Assembly (NCBI GenBank): GCA_005772765.1
Contig: SXIR01000197.1
Location: 1 to 44,764 of the forward strand
Direction: 5' to 3'
DNA length: 44,764 nt
From: Actinomycetota bacterium
Lineage (GTDB): Bacteria > Actinomycetota > Acidimicrobiia > IMCC26256 > PALSA-610
Made by a program: the position numbers and the translations under genes. Shown here one piece after another: positions 37,001 to 44,764 of the stretch. Under the pieces are notes generated by a model, which saw only the letters and a list, made by a program, of their open reading frames with translations, did no database searches and was not told the origin of the DNA. Numbering within the stretch: position 1 is the stretch's first letter; every line of letters begins with the position of its first letter.

Positions 37001-40000
37001 ATGCAGCACATCGATGGGCAGGGTGCGACCCGACGGCGACGCGGGTTCGAAACGCACGGAAACAGGTTGTTCCGTGTGACGAGGATCGCTCTGGCGCTCA
37101 TGATCGCGGTCATGCTCGTCGGCGGTGGCCAGGTCGTCGACACGCACGAGGCGACCGCTGCGGCCGAGGGCTCGCTGCCATTTGAGATCGTCACCATCGG
37201 ATACAACGGTGAGGCGTACCGCGACCGGCGTGGTGGCTACTACTCGTGTCAGTACTACGTGCTGGCACTGTTTGACGAAGACCAGGCCTACCAGTACGAC
37301 AGTGGCTCGGGACCCCGGCCCCACATCACCGTCACGCGGCCCAATCTCCCAGGACCGACGCCGCGACCGGCATTCGACTACATCCCGCCGCAGGCCTGGG
37401 CGCGAGGTTTTGAGACCACCGCGGAGCAGGGCTTCTTCCCGGAATATCGCGTTCCTGCGGGAAAGCTCGCATACTTCTGGTACGCAGCGGCGGACGATTA
37501 CAACTCCTTCTTCCCGCCGTCGAATCCGCCTGAAGTCATCTGGTGCCGGGACATCCTGGAACCCTTCGCTGCGTCGGGTCAGGCCCCAGCGAACGCAGCA
37601 TTACACCTGGGCCTGTTTTCGAACTCGACGGTCGCCTCGTTCACCCATGAGGTGAAGGCAGGCGTGCGTCGCACGATCGCGTTCACGTCGACGAGCCAAC
37701 CCGAACCGCGCGATGGCTTGTTGCATGAGTGGGACTTCGGCGACGGCGAGACGGGCACGGGTGCGAACGTCGAGCACAAGTACGACGCACCAGGTTCGTA
37801 CGACGTGACGCTCACCGTCGGAACCGGCGACCAGCGCGACACCGCGACCGCGACGGTCGAGGTGCGCGACGGTCTCGGCGGCGCGATCTTCCGGCCGAAT
37901 GGTCCGGGAAACACGGTTCGCGTCGGTGAGACGGTCGACGTGACGTTGCGCGTCGAGAACGAGACGGGTGTTGACCTGACGGATCTCGAGGTGGTGCGGG
38001 CGGAGGTGGTGCCGGTTGGGAGTCCGGAGGCCGCCGCAACGCTCACAGGTCCGATCGGGCGTGATCTCGTCGGAGAGCTCGCAGCGTCGGGTCCGGGCGC
38101 GATGGATTTCGCAGACTTCCGACTCCGCGGCGACGGCACCGTCGATGGTGACGTACAGCTCGAGATCGAGGTGCATGGACGCGATCTGCTCGGCGAACTG
38201 GTCACCGAGACGTTCATCGCGGATTTCTCCGTCCAAGCGTCGGAGCTTGCGGTGTTGTTGGAACTCGATCCGCAAGAGCGGGTGATGGAGGAAGACGACG
38301 GCGATCCTGAGCCGATCGACGTTGTGTTGACGATCCGGATCGAGAACACGAGCGCGGATCCGATCGAGTCGATACGGATCGATCCGATCGACATCTTCAA
38401 GACGCATCCCGATCAAGTGCTCCAGATCGAACAGATCGCCGGTTTGATGCCGGACCGGATCGATCCTGCGGTGGTGATCGAGTCGCTGGGGGCCGGTGAG
38501 ATTTCCGAGCCGTTCACGGCGACCTTCCGCACGAAAGACGATGGTGACATCGACTTCCGCGTGTTTGCGCGCGGTGTGTTGCCGGGTCCGCGTGCGGCCG
38601 TCGGCTTCGCCACGGTGACCTTGCAGGTGTCGCCGACGAAGTATCTGGAGTTTCGTACGTATCCGACTGATCCGATTCCGGGTCCGCTGCACGATGCGGG
38701 CAAGGATTATGTCGTCGATGGTTTCGTGAAGAACTTGTCGAATACGGCGCCGCTCGAGGTGGGTCCGGTGTATCCGTCGGTGACGGGCAACATCGGTTTG
38801 ATGTCGTTGGCGTGGGAGGGTGCGGCGCCGGATCCGCGGGACACAACTGGTGATTCGTCGTTCATCACGTTGAAGCCGGGGCAGCGACGCGATTTTCAGG
38901 TGCGGGTGACGACGAACCGCAGCGATCCGCGCGCGCGCGATGTGCAGCCGAGTGGTGGGACGCGCCTGGTTCTCGATTTCGAACCGTGGGCGATCGCGAC
39001 CGAGACCGACGGATCGCAGACCGTTGTGCGTACGTTCGACACGAACGTCGCGGGAATGGATGCTGACGGCCGCGTGAAGGCGAAGGCCGCCGATCTACGC
39101 GTGCAGGTGAGCATCGACGATTCGATCGCGATACCGGAGTATCCGACGAGCGCCTATGTCGCTGGGATCGGGGTGGGCGTTGTCGAAGGGCTGTACGGCG
39201 CGGGTGTGATGTTCGTGCAGTCGATTCCTGACATCATCCGGATGCCGTTCACGGTGGTAGCCGGTGTGTCGGAGTACCAGTCTCGGGTCTGGGCCGCGTT
39301 CACCGAGGAAGAAAAGGCGTACGTCGTCGATTCGATGGTGTTTTGGATTGTCCCTGTACTGAAGAAGAATTACGAGTTGGCCGTACAAGACGGGCCTGAG
39401 CTGTACAACCAGGTGCACGACTATGTCGAAACGGCGATGACCGATCTGGCGAACGAGTGGGAGACTGGCGATGCGGTCAGTGTCGCCCGTTTGTACACGA
39501 AGTATGGGAGCGAGGCGATTGGTTCGGTTGCTCTGCCGTTGGCATTGACCCGTCTTGCGAAGACGCCGCAGGCGGTGGCGGCGCTCAACCGGGCCCAGGC
39601 TGCGTTGCAGGTTCGCATGGCGCCGGTGATGAACCGGATTGCCTTGTTGAATCGAATCGATGAAGTGCTTCCTGCGCTCGAAGCGTTGGAGGAAGGCACG
39701 ATCGCTAGCAAGGAGGTACTGGCGAAACTCTTTGGTATCTCGCTCGACGAGCTTGCAGAGCTCCAGCGTCTCGCCGACAAGTACAACGTGATCTTGACGG
39801 TGCGTTCTCGGCACGAGTCGTCGATCAAATGGATCAAGAAGTTCGGTGCAATGCTGAAACCCCAGGCGATACAGATCAAGTCGGTGAGTGAACTCGACGC
39901 GAATCTTGGGTATCGGCTCGACGATGTTGGTTCGGTTGTGTTCCGGCGACCGGACGTGTTGAAGGATGGCGTTCCCGCGGATCTCGATGCGGCGGTTGAG

Positions 40001-41338
40001 GCGTTCGTTCGGAGTAAGGGCTTCAAGGCCGACACCCCGGAGCACGCCAATGCGGTCCAACGGGTGAAAGACCGCGTCGACGAATGGGTGAAGTACGAAG
40101 CTGAGTACAAGGCCGCGGCCAAGCGGGGTTGGCTCCGCACCGATTTCGACTACGAAGGCAACGACATTCCCGATCCCAACGTCAAGGGCTCGACCAAGGC
40201 CGCGAGGTACACGGGCTTCGAGATGAAGCCCGTGGGGCCTCCCGGGAACGAGGAATACGTCATCAAGTTGATGGACAACCGCACGAACAAGTTCCGACGT
40301 GTCACCGGTGATATCGACCCGATTGCGTTCACGCACAAGGACGGCCAGCCGCTCAGCCCCAAAGACCATAAGGCCCTGATCGATGACATGCGCAAGAGCT
40401 CGATCTTGCGGGCCCAGCACCCTGAGTCGGCCACGTACGCGAAGCCCAAAGACGGCGACGGCATCGCGTTCGTCAAGAAGCAGTTCGGCGATCAGACGCT
40501 CATCCAGGTGGCCGGCGGCTCGAACGAGGCACGAATCGTGCGGTTCAACGCGGACAAGAGCCGTTGGGTGAACCCGCGCGACCACAACCTCATCTTTGAG
40601 GGCGGGTTTATCGACATCGGGCAGGTCGCTCGACCGAACGCACCGAAGCCGTCCACGTGGCTGGTCGACCTGACCAGTAAGGCCGCCGACCAACTCCTCC
40701 CCCGCGCGCTGTTCGCGTATGCACGGCAATCGTCTGTCGGGCGTTGCGAAGTGTCGTTCGGAGGCGGTGGCCTCGACGGTGCCGTGTTCATGGGCTCGGA
40801 CGGATACCTGCAACGTGCGAGCGCGGATGGCTCGGTCTCCCGCGCCGCCGACTTGCACGAACAGTGCTTCGCCGAAGGCCCGAAGCTGAAGATCCAAATC
40901 CAACCCGTAGCGCAGCTCGTGGCGCTCGTCGGCGATCTCTTCTCGGTGCAGCCCTTCGCCGACGGTGCTCAGGTGGTGGTCGAGCCCGGTGATCGCCAGT
41001 TCGCGCTTGCCGAGAGCGAGGGAGGCGCGACCACGGCGAACTTCCAGGTTGGCGATGTGATCCTGCTCGGGGCGGGAACCGAACGAGCCGAACGGCGAGT
41101 GATCGGCCGACTGAGCGAGCGTGGCGTCGAAGTCACGGAGGCGTTCTCGGTTGCCCATACGAGCGACGAGATCGTGCTGCGGATCAAGGAAGCGGATTCC
41201 ACGGTCGGTGGCGGCGGGGTCGATGACGACGACGAGCTCCCGGTGACCGGCTCCGACCCAATCGCGACGCTGCTGCAAGCGCTCGCGCTCATCGCGATCG
41301 GTGCGGCCTTGCGTCGACGCCGACTCGAGATTCGCTGA
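37001..41338 (+). CDS. Large secreted/surface protein: PKD domain, beta-rich repeats, polymorphic-toxin-like central/C-terminal region, LPxTG-like tail
   Basis: Signal/TM segment; PKD motif LLHEWDFGDGETGTGANVEHKYDAPGSYDVTLTV; C-terminus ELPVTGSDPIATLLQALALIAIGAALRRRRLEIR. Confidence 0.85.
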   Translation: MQHIDGQGATRRRRGFETHGNRLFRVTRIALALMIAVMLVGGGQVVDTHEATAAAEGSLPFEIVTIGYNGEAYRDRRGGYYSCQYYVLALFDEDQAYQYDSGSGPRPHITVTRPNLPGPTPRPAFDYIPPQAWARGFETTAEQGFFPEYRVPAGKLAYFWYAAADDYNSFFPPSNPPEVIWCRDILEPFAASGQAPANAALHLGLFSNSTVASFTHEVKAGVRRTIAFTSTSQPEPRDGLLHEWDFGDGETGTGANVEHKYDAPGSYDVTLTVGTGDQRDTATATVEVRDGLGGAIFRPNGPGNTVRVGETVDVTLRVENETGVDLTDLEVVRAEVVPVGSPEAAATLTGPIGRDLVGELAASGPGAMDFADFRLRGDGTVDGDVQLEIEVHGRDLLGELVTETFIADFSVQASELAVLLELDPQERVMEEDDGDPEPIDVVLTIRIENTSADPIESIRIDPIDIFKTHPDQVLQIEQIAGLMPDRIDPAVVIESLGAGEISEPFTATFRTKDDGDIDFRVFARGVLPGPRAAVGFATVTLQVSPTKYLEFRTYPTDPIPGPLHDAGKDYVVDGFVKNLSNTAPLEVGPVYPSVTGNIGLMSLAWEGAAPDPRDTTGDSSFITLKPGQRRDFQVRVTTNRSDPRARDVQPSGGTRLVLDFEPWAIATETDGSQTVVRTFDTNVAGMDADGRVKAKAADLRVQVSIDDSIAIPEYPTSAYVAGIGVGVVEGLYGAGVMFVQSIPDIIRMPFTVVAGVSEYQSRVWAAFTEEEKAYVVDSMVFWIVPVLKKNYELAVQDGPELYNQVHDYVETAMTDLANEWETGDAVSVARLYTKYGSEAIGSVALPLALTRLAKTPQAVAALNRAQAALQVRMAPVMNRIALLNRIDEVLPALEALEEGTIASKEVLAKLFGISLDELAELQRLADKYNVILTVRSRHESSIKWIKKFGAMLKPQAIQIKSVSELDANLGYRLDDVGSVVFRRPDVLKDGVPADLDAAVEAFVRSKGFKADTPEHANAVQRVKDRVDEWVKYEAEYKAAAKRGWLRTDFDYEGNDIPDPNVKGSTKAARYTGFEMKPVGPPGNEEYVIKLMDNRTNKFRRVTGDIDPIAFTHKDGQPLSPKDHKALIDDMRKSSILRAQHPESATYAKPKDGDGIAFVKKQFGDQTLIQVAGGSNEARIVRFNADKSRWVNPRDHNLIFEGGFIDIGQVARPNAPKPSTWLVDLTSKAADQLLPRALFAYARQSSVGRCEVSFGGGGLDGAVFMGSDGYLQRASADGSVSRAADLHEQCFAEGPKLKIQIQPVAQLVALVGDLFSVQPFADGAQVVVEPGDRQFALAESEGGATTANFQVGDVILLGAGTERAERRVIGRLSERGVEVTEAFSVAHTSDEIVLRIKEADSTVGGGGVDDDDELPVTGSDPIATLLQALALIAIGAALRRRRLEIR

Positions 41339-41368
41339 GCGCTACGAACTCGGGCTCGTCCACCCTTT

Positions 41369-41410
41369 CGTTGCGCAGTCCGCGGGATTACTCCTGCGGA
41401 CTGCGCAACG
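41369..41410. terminator. Long hairpin between convergent genes (candidate bidirectional terminator)
   Basis: CGTTGCGCAGTCCGCGGGA - TTAC - TCCTGCGGACTGCGCAACG: 19-bp stem with one G-U pair and a 4-nt loop. Confidence 0.75.
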
Positions 41411-41510
41411 TATGGAACGGGGGTCGAGCCGCCGCGTCCGGTCGCGAACTCTTCGCTTCGGCGTTGTGGGTCCTGTTCGCTAGGTGCTTGTCGCGATCGT
41501 CGACGCGCGT

Positions 41511-42488
41511 TCAGTGCAGGTGGGTGTCGAGCCAGTTGACGGTTTCGGTCCAGGCGTCGATTGCGGTGGCTTCGACGTAGGTGGGGAGGGCGTCGTTGTT
41601 GAACGCGTGGCCGGCGCCGTCCCACACGCGGATCTGGAGGGTTTTACCTGCCATTGCCGCCTCGAGCGCAGGGATTCCTGCGTTGACGCGTTCGTCGGTC
41701 GCTCCGTAGTGAGCGAGGATCGCAGCGTTGGTGGCCGCGATGCTGCCCGCGGGTTCGGGGGTGGGGCCGTAGTAGGGCACGGCAGCCAACACCTCGGGAT
41801 TCGCGGCGGCGAGCGACAGTGTCATGCCGCCCCCGAAACAAAACCCGATCACACCCAGCGCTCCCGAGTAACCGCCGACTTCTGCGATGCGCGCCGCGGC
41901 CGCGTCGAGGTCGGCCACGCGGTCCTCGACCGGCCCAGAGGTCAACACGCCGGGGACGTTCGCCGCCGTCGCGCTGCCACCGGAACGCGACGCGAGGTCG
42001 GGTGCGAGCGCGATGAACCCCACCTTCGCAAGGCGCCGAGCGACATCGCGGATGTGGTCGTTCAAACCGAAGATTTCGTGGATCACGACGACGCCGGGAA
42101 ACGAACCCGCCTTTGTCGGTTCGGCGAGGTACCCGAACATCGTCGACGCGGGCCCGTCGAACTCGATGTCGGATGCGGTGACGTCGGGGTCGTCGGTCGT
42201 GACGCTCAGAACCCTTGCCGGGTCAGCAGACGTCGGCGGCGTGATCGTTGGCCGTGTCGTCGACGAGGACGGCACGATCCGGCTCGAACTCGTCGTCGGA
42301 TTCGCGGATGTCGTCGACGTCGACTTCGAATCGGAGCCGCATGCGGTGAGGAACGCGCTCGCGGCCGCCGTGGTACCACAGATCATCGTGAGGTAGCGCA
42401 AGACCGATCGTCGGTCGAGGCGACCTTCTTCACCAAGTTCGACCATCTCGTTGGCGGCGTATCGCTGCATCCAGTTGAGTTCGTTCAT
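41511..42488 (-). CDS. Dienelactone hydrolase family protein with Tat-like/lipoprotein signal
   Basis: DRRSVLRYLTMICGTTAAASAFLTACGS; VVVIHEIFGLNDHIRDVARRLA, GVIGFCFGGGMTL, GAGHAFNND. Confidence 0.88.
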   Translation of the reverse strand: MNELNWMQRYAANEMVELGEEGRLDRRSVLRYLTMICGTTAAASAFLTACGSDSKSTSTTSANPTTSSSRIVPSSSTTRPTITPPTSADPARVLSVTTDDPDVTASDIEFDGPASTMFGYLAEPTKAGSFPGVVVIHEIFGLNDHIRDVARRLAKVGFIALAPDLASRSGGSATAANVPGVLTSGPVEDRVADLDAAAARIAEVGGYSGALGVIGFCFGGGMTLSLAAANPEVLAAVPYYGPTPEPAGSIAATNAAILAHYGATDERVNAGIPALEAAMAGKTLQIRVWDGAGHAFNNDALPTYVEATAIDAWTETVNWLDTHLH

Positions 42489-42494
42489 TGCGCC

Positions 42495-42681
42495 TCAGAT
42501 TCGTTCGAGGTGTGCTGCGATCGCGGCCAACCAGCGCTCGGGTTGTTCTTCATTGGGGTGAGTGAGCCGCGTCGGCGATGGCTTCGAGGCGGGCGGTGAA
42601 TCCGTGGACGAGCACGAGGGGCGGGTTGCCATCACCATGCTCGCCCTCACCGTGCTCGGCGTCTGCGAGTTCGACGATCAC
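42495..42681 (-). pseudogene. Degenerate alpha/beta hydrolase remnant
   Basis: Minus-strand reading gives VIVELADAEHGEGEHGDGNPPLVLVHGFTA joined directly to RLEAIADAAHSP, then a one-frame shift to PNEEQPERWLAAIAAHLERI-stop. The HGF oxyanion-loop start and the His-containing end of a hydrolase are present, the middle is missing. Confidence 0.5.
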
Positions 42682-42743
42682 GGGCTCGACCGTACCGGTT
42701 GACGACCATGGTGAGGCCCGGATCGCACGGCTACGGTTGTTCC

Positions 42744-44135
42744 ATGGCCAACGCTGCCGCTTTCTTCGACCTTGACCGGACGCTCTTACGCGGCGCGAGC
42801 GGACCGATCCTGCAAACGCACCTCAAATCGGCGGGTTTGGTGGGCGACCGAGGTTTGCCCGGCCAAGAGGTCTTCAACCGCATCTACGACGTGTTCGGCG
42901 AGAACCGGATCTTCATGGCGGCGAGCAAACAGCTCGTTCGTGTCGCGAAGGGCTGGGACATCGCGTTGGTGCGCGAAGCCGCGCAGAAGGCCGCTGAACC
43001 GCTCCTCGACATCGTTCAGCCGTATGCCCGGCCGCTCATCCAGGAACATCACGACGCCGGTCGAACGGTCGTGCTCGCGACGACGACGCCGTACGAGTTG
43101 GTGAAGCCCTTCGCGGATCTGCTCGGCATCGACGACGTCATCGCAACGCGCTACGGCGTGAGCGACGGCAAGTTCGACGGCACGTTCATCGACGGGTTCG
43201 TCTGGGGGAAGGGCAAGCTCGCGGCCGTCACAGCGTGGGCGAAGCAGCAGAACATCGATCTGCGGGAGAGCTACGCCTACAGCGACAGCTATTTCGATGC
43301 GCCGCTACTCGGCGCCGTCGGTAATCCGTTCGCGATCAACCCCGATCTGCGGCTCCAGGGATTGGCGACGTTGCGGCGTTGGCCGACACGGTTTCTCGAC
43401 GCGCCGAGCGGAGTGCCGAAGTTGCTCGGTATCGAGCCGCAGATGATCGTGCAGCAGTTCTTCCGGTCGGAGGTCGTGCGGTACGCCAAGTTCGACATCG
43501 GCGGCATCGAGAACATCCCCGCAACCGGCCCGGCCATTCTCGTGCTCAACCATCGCAGCTACTTCGATGTCATCGCCGCGGGCGCAGCGCTCGTGAAACG
43601 CGGCCGCCCGGTGCGGGTGCTGGCCAAGAAGGAGCTGTTCGACGTCCCGGTGCTCGGCCAGGTGTTTCAAGCGCTCGGCACGATTCGCGTCGATCGCGGC
43701 ACGGGCTCGAACGAACCGTTGCTCGCCGCGGCCAAGGCACTCGAAGGCGGCGAGCTCGTCGCACTGTTCCCGCAGGGCACCATTCCACGCGGCCCGGCGT
43801 TTTTCGAACCCGAGCTCCAAGGGCGACACGGCGTGGCGCGTCTGGCCACCCAAACCAAGGTGCCGGTGATCCCGATCGGAATGTGGGGCACCGAACAGGT
43901 GTGGCCGCGCAACGCGAAGGTGCCGAACGCGCTCAACGTGTTGAATCCGCCGCCAGTGCGGGTTCGGGTCGGCCCGCCGGTCGACCTCGTCTACGACGAC
44001 GTCGACGCGGACACGAAACGCATCATGGCCGCGATCATGGACCTGCTCCCACCCGAGTCGCGTGAGCGGCGCACGCCGACGCCCGAAGAACTCGCCAAGT
44101 CCTATCCGAGCGGCAAAGCCCCCACCGACGACTGA
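42744..44135 (+). CDS. Bifunctional HAD-IB phosphatase / 1-acyl-glycerol-3-phosphate acyltransferase (PlsC-like)
   Basis: AAFFDLDRTLLRGASG HAD motif I; SYAYSDSYFDAPLL; then ILVLNHRSYFDVI acyltransferase NHxxxxD and LFPQGTIPRG. Confidence 0.92.
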   Translation: MANAAAFFDLDRTLLRGASGPILQTHLKSAGLVGDRGLPGQEVFNRIYDVFGENRIFMAASKQLVRVAKGWDIALVREAAQKAAEPLLDIVQPYARPLIQEHHDAGRTVVLATTTPYELVKPFADLLGIDDVIATRYGVSDGKFDGTFIDGFVWGKGKLAAVTAWAKQQNIDLRESYAYSDSYFDAPLLGAVGNPFAINPDLRLQGLATLRRWPTRFLDAPSGVPKLLGIEPQMIVQQFFRSEVVRYAKFDIGGIENIPATGPAILVLNHRSYFDVIAAGAALVKRGRPVRVLAKKELFDVPVLGQVFQALGTIRVDRGTGSNEPLLAAAKALEGGELVALFPQGTIPRGPAFFEPELQGRHGVARLATQTKVPVIPIGMWGTEQVWPRNAKVPNALNVLNPPPVRVRVGPPVDLVYDDVDADTKRIMAAIMDLLPPESRERRTPTPEELAKSYPSGKAPTDD

Positions 44136-44138
44136 AGC

Positions 44139-44753
44139 TCAGCTCGTCATCCCGCCGAGGCCGACCAGGCCGCGGGCGAGTTCGATCTCGCCCATGTGGC
44201 GCAGCCCGTGTTGGTAGTGCCAGCACTCGAAGCCGTCGAGCACCGTGATGCCTTGCGGTCCCGCGCATCGTGCGCTGTAGGTCGACGCGACCTGGGGCGG
44301 ATACGGCGGCGCGACGAGCACTCGCTCGAAGTCGTGAGGGTCCATCGACGCGATGTGATCTTCGGTGCGGGTGAAGACCGTGCGTTGGTATTGCTGGAAC
44401 GCGTCGTAGTCGCCGATGCGCTGGTGGATCATCTCGTCGACGGTGCGCTCCTTGCCGTGGTCGTTGATGGCCATCTGCACGCGCGATTGCCAGTCGTCGT
44501 TCCAGATCGGCATCTGGCCCGACAAGACCATGAACGTCACGTCTTGCATGTTCGTGTAGTGGAACAGTGAGAACGCGATCGGCAGCACGCCTTCGCGCTC
44601 GAAGTGGTTGACGTGATGCAGTTCCATCGAGTCGACCGCTTGGTAGTAGAGCGAGTGCATCGTGCGCATGCGACGAAGCAGCGAGTCCTGCCAGGCCGCC
44701 AGCACCGCTCCCGGGGTGGACATCGTCGTAGGTGTCGAGTTTGCGTCGGTCAT
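44139..44753 (-). CDS. DinB-like/unknown helical-bundle protein
   Basis: 204-aa ORF with HHVNHFEREGVLPIAFSLFHYTNMQD and CWHYQHGLRHMGEIELARGLVG, DinB-superfamily-like His spacing. Confidence 0.65.
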   Translation of the reverse strand: MTDANSTPTTMSTPGAVLAAWQDSLLRRMRTMHSLYYQAVDSMELHHVNHFEREGVLPIAFSLFHYTNMQDVTFMVLSGQMPIWNDDWQSRVQMAINDHGKERTVDEMIHQRIGDYDAFQQYQRTVFTRTEDHIASMDPHDFERVLVAPPYPPQVASTYSARCAGPQGITVLDGFECWHYQHGLRHMGEIELARGLVGLGGMTS

Positions 44754-44764
44754 GCCCAGCCTCC

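Noticed and set aside
38320-38470. Dense GATCGATCCG-like micro-repeats
   Set aside because: Explained by repeated Asp/Ile/Arg/Pro codons in the beta-rich protein; no regular period.
39095-41278. 727-aa minus-strand ORF inside the giant surface-protein gene
   Set aside because: Arg/His-rich composition without recognisable motifs; the plus-strand frame carries PKD and LPxTG features.
1-44764. CRISPR arrays, prophage or transposase genes
   Set aside because: No regularly spaced repeats, cas genes, integrase/transposase motifs or phage structural genes seen in either strand.

Overview
High-GC actinobacterial-type chromosomal window (gene style resembles Acidimicrobiia, but I cannot confirm taxonomy). 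It holds about 34 supportable protein-coding genes on both strands, one pseudogene candidate, and several structured or regulatory non-coding elements. Most genes are catabolic or housekeeping: two flavin monooxygenases, P450, enoyl-CoA hydratase, MaoC hydratase, amidohydrolase, dienelactone hydrolase, alpha/beta hydrolase, ABC transporter, two-component system, HAD-PlsC fusion. I found no rRNA, tRNA, CRISPR array, transposase or prophage. The strongest candidate for something undescribed is a four-gene, mostly start/stop-overlapping operon at 11278-17730. It encodes a Cys-rich zinc-ribbon-like protein, a protein of unknown family, a 1185-aa protein joining an N-terminal Lon-like (S16) protease-type domain (GPSCG Ser, EAKL Lys) to a STAND/AAA ATPase and a long helical-repeat C-terminus, and a fourth conserved-looking unknown. 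It is preceded by a ~216-nt region (11037-11252) that folds by eye into a closed multibranch RNA-like structure. Other points of interest are a formaldehyde-activating-enzyme homologue coupled to a 2OG-Fe(II) oxygenase, a beta-propeller/MoaD-like pair with a C-terminal GG, a 1445-aa LPxTG-like surface protein with a possible toxin-like region, and three 11-bp-phased repeats in front of an OmpR-type regulator. All calls are from reading the sequence; no database search was run.
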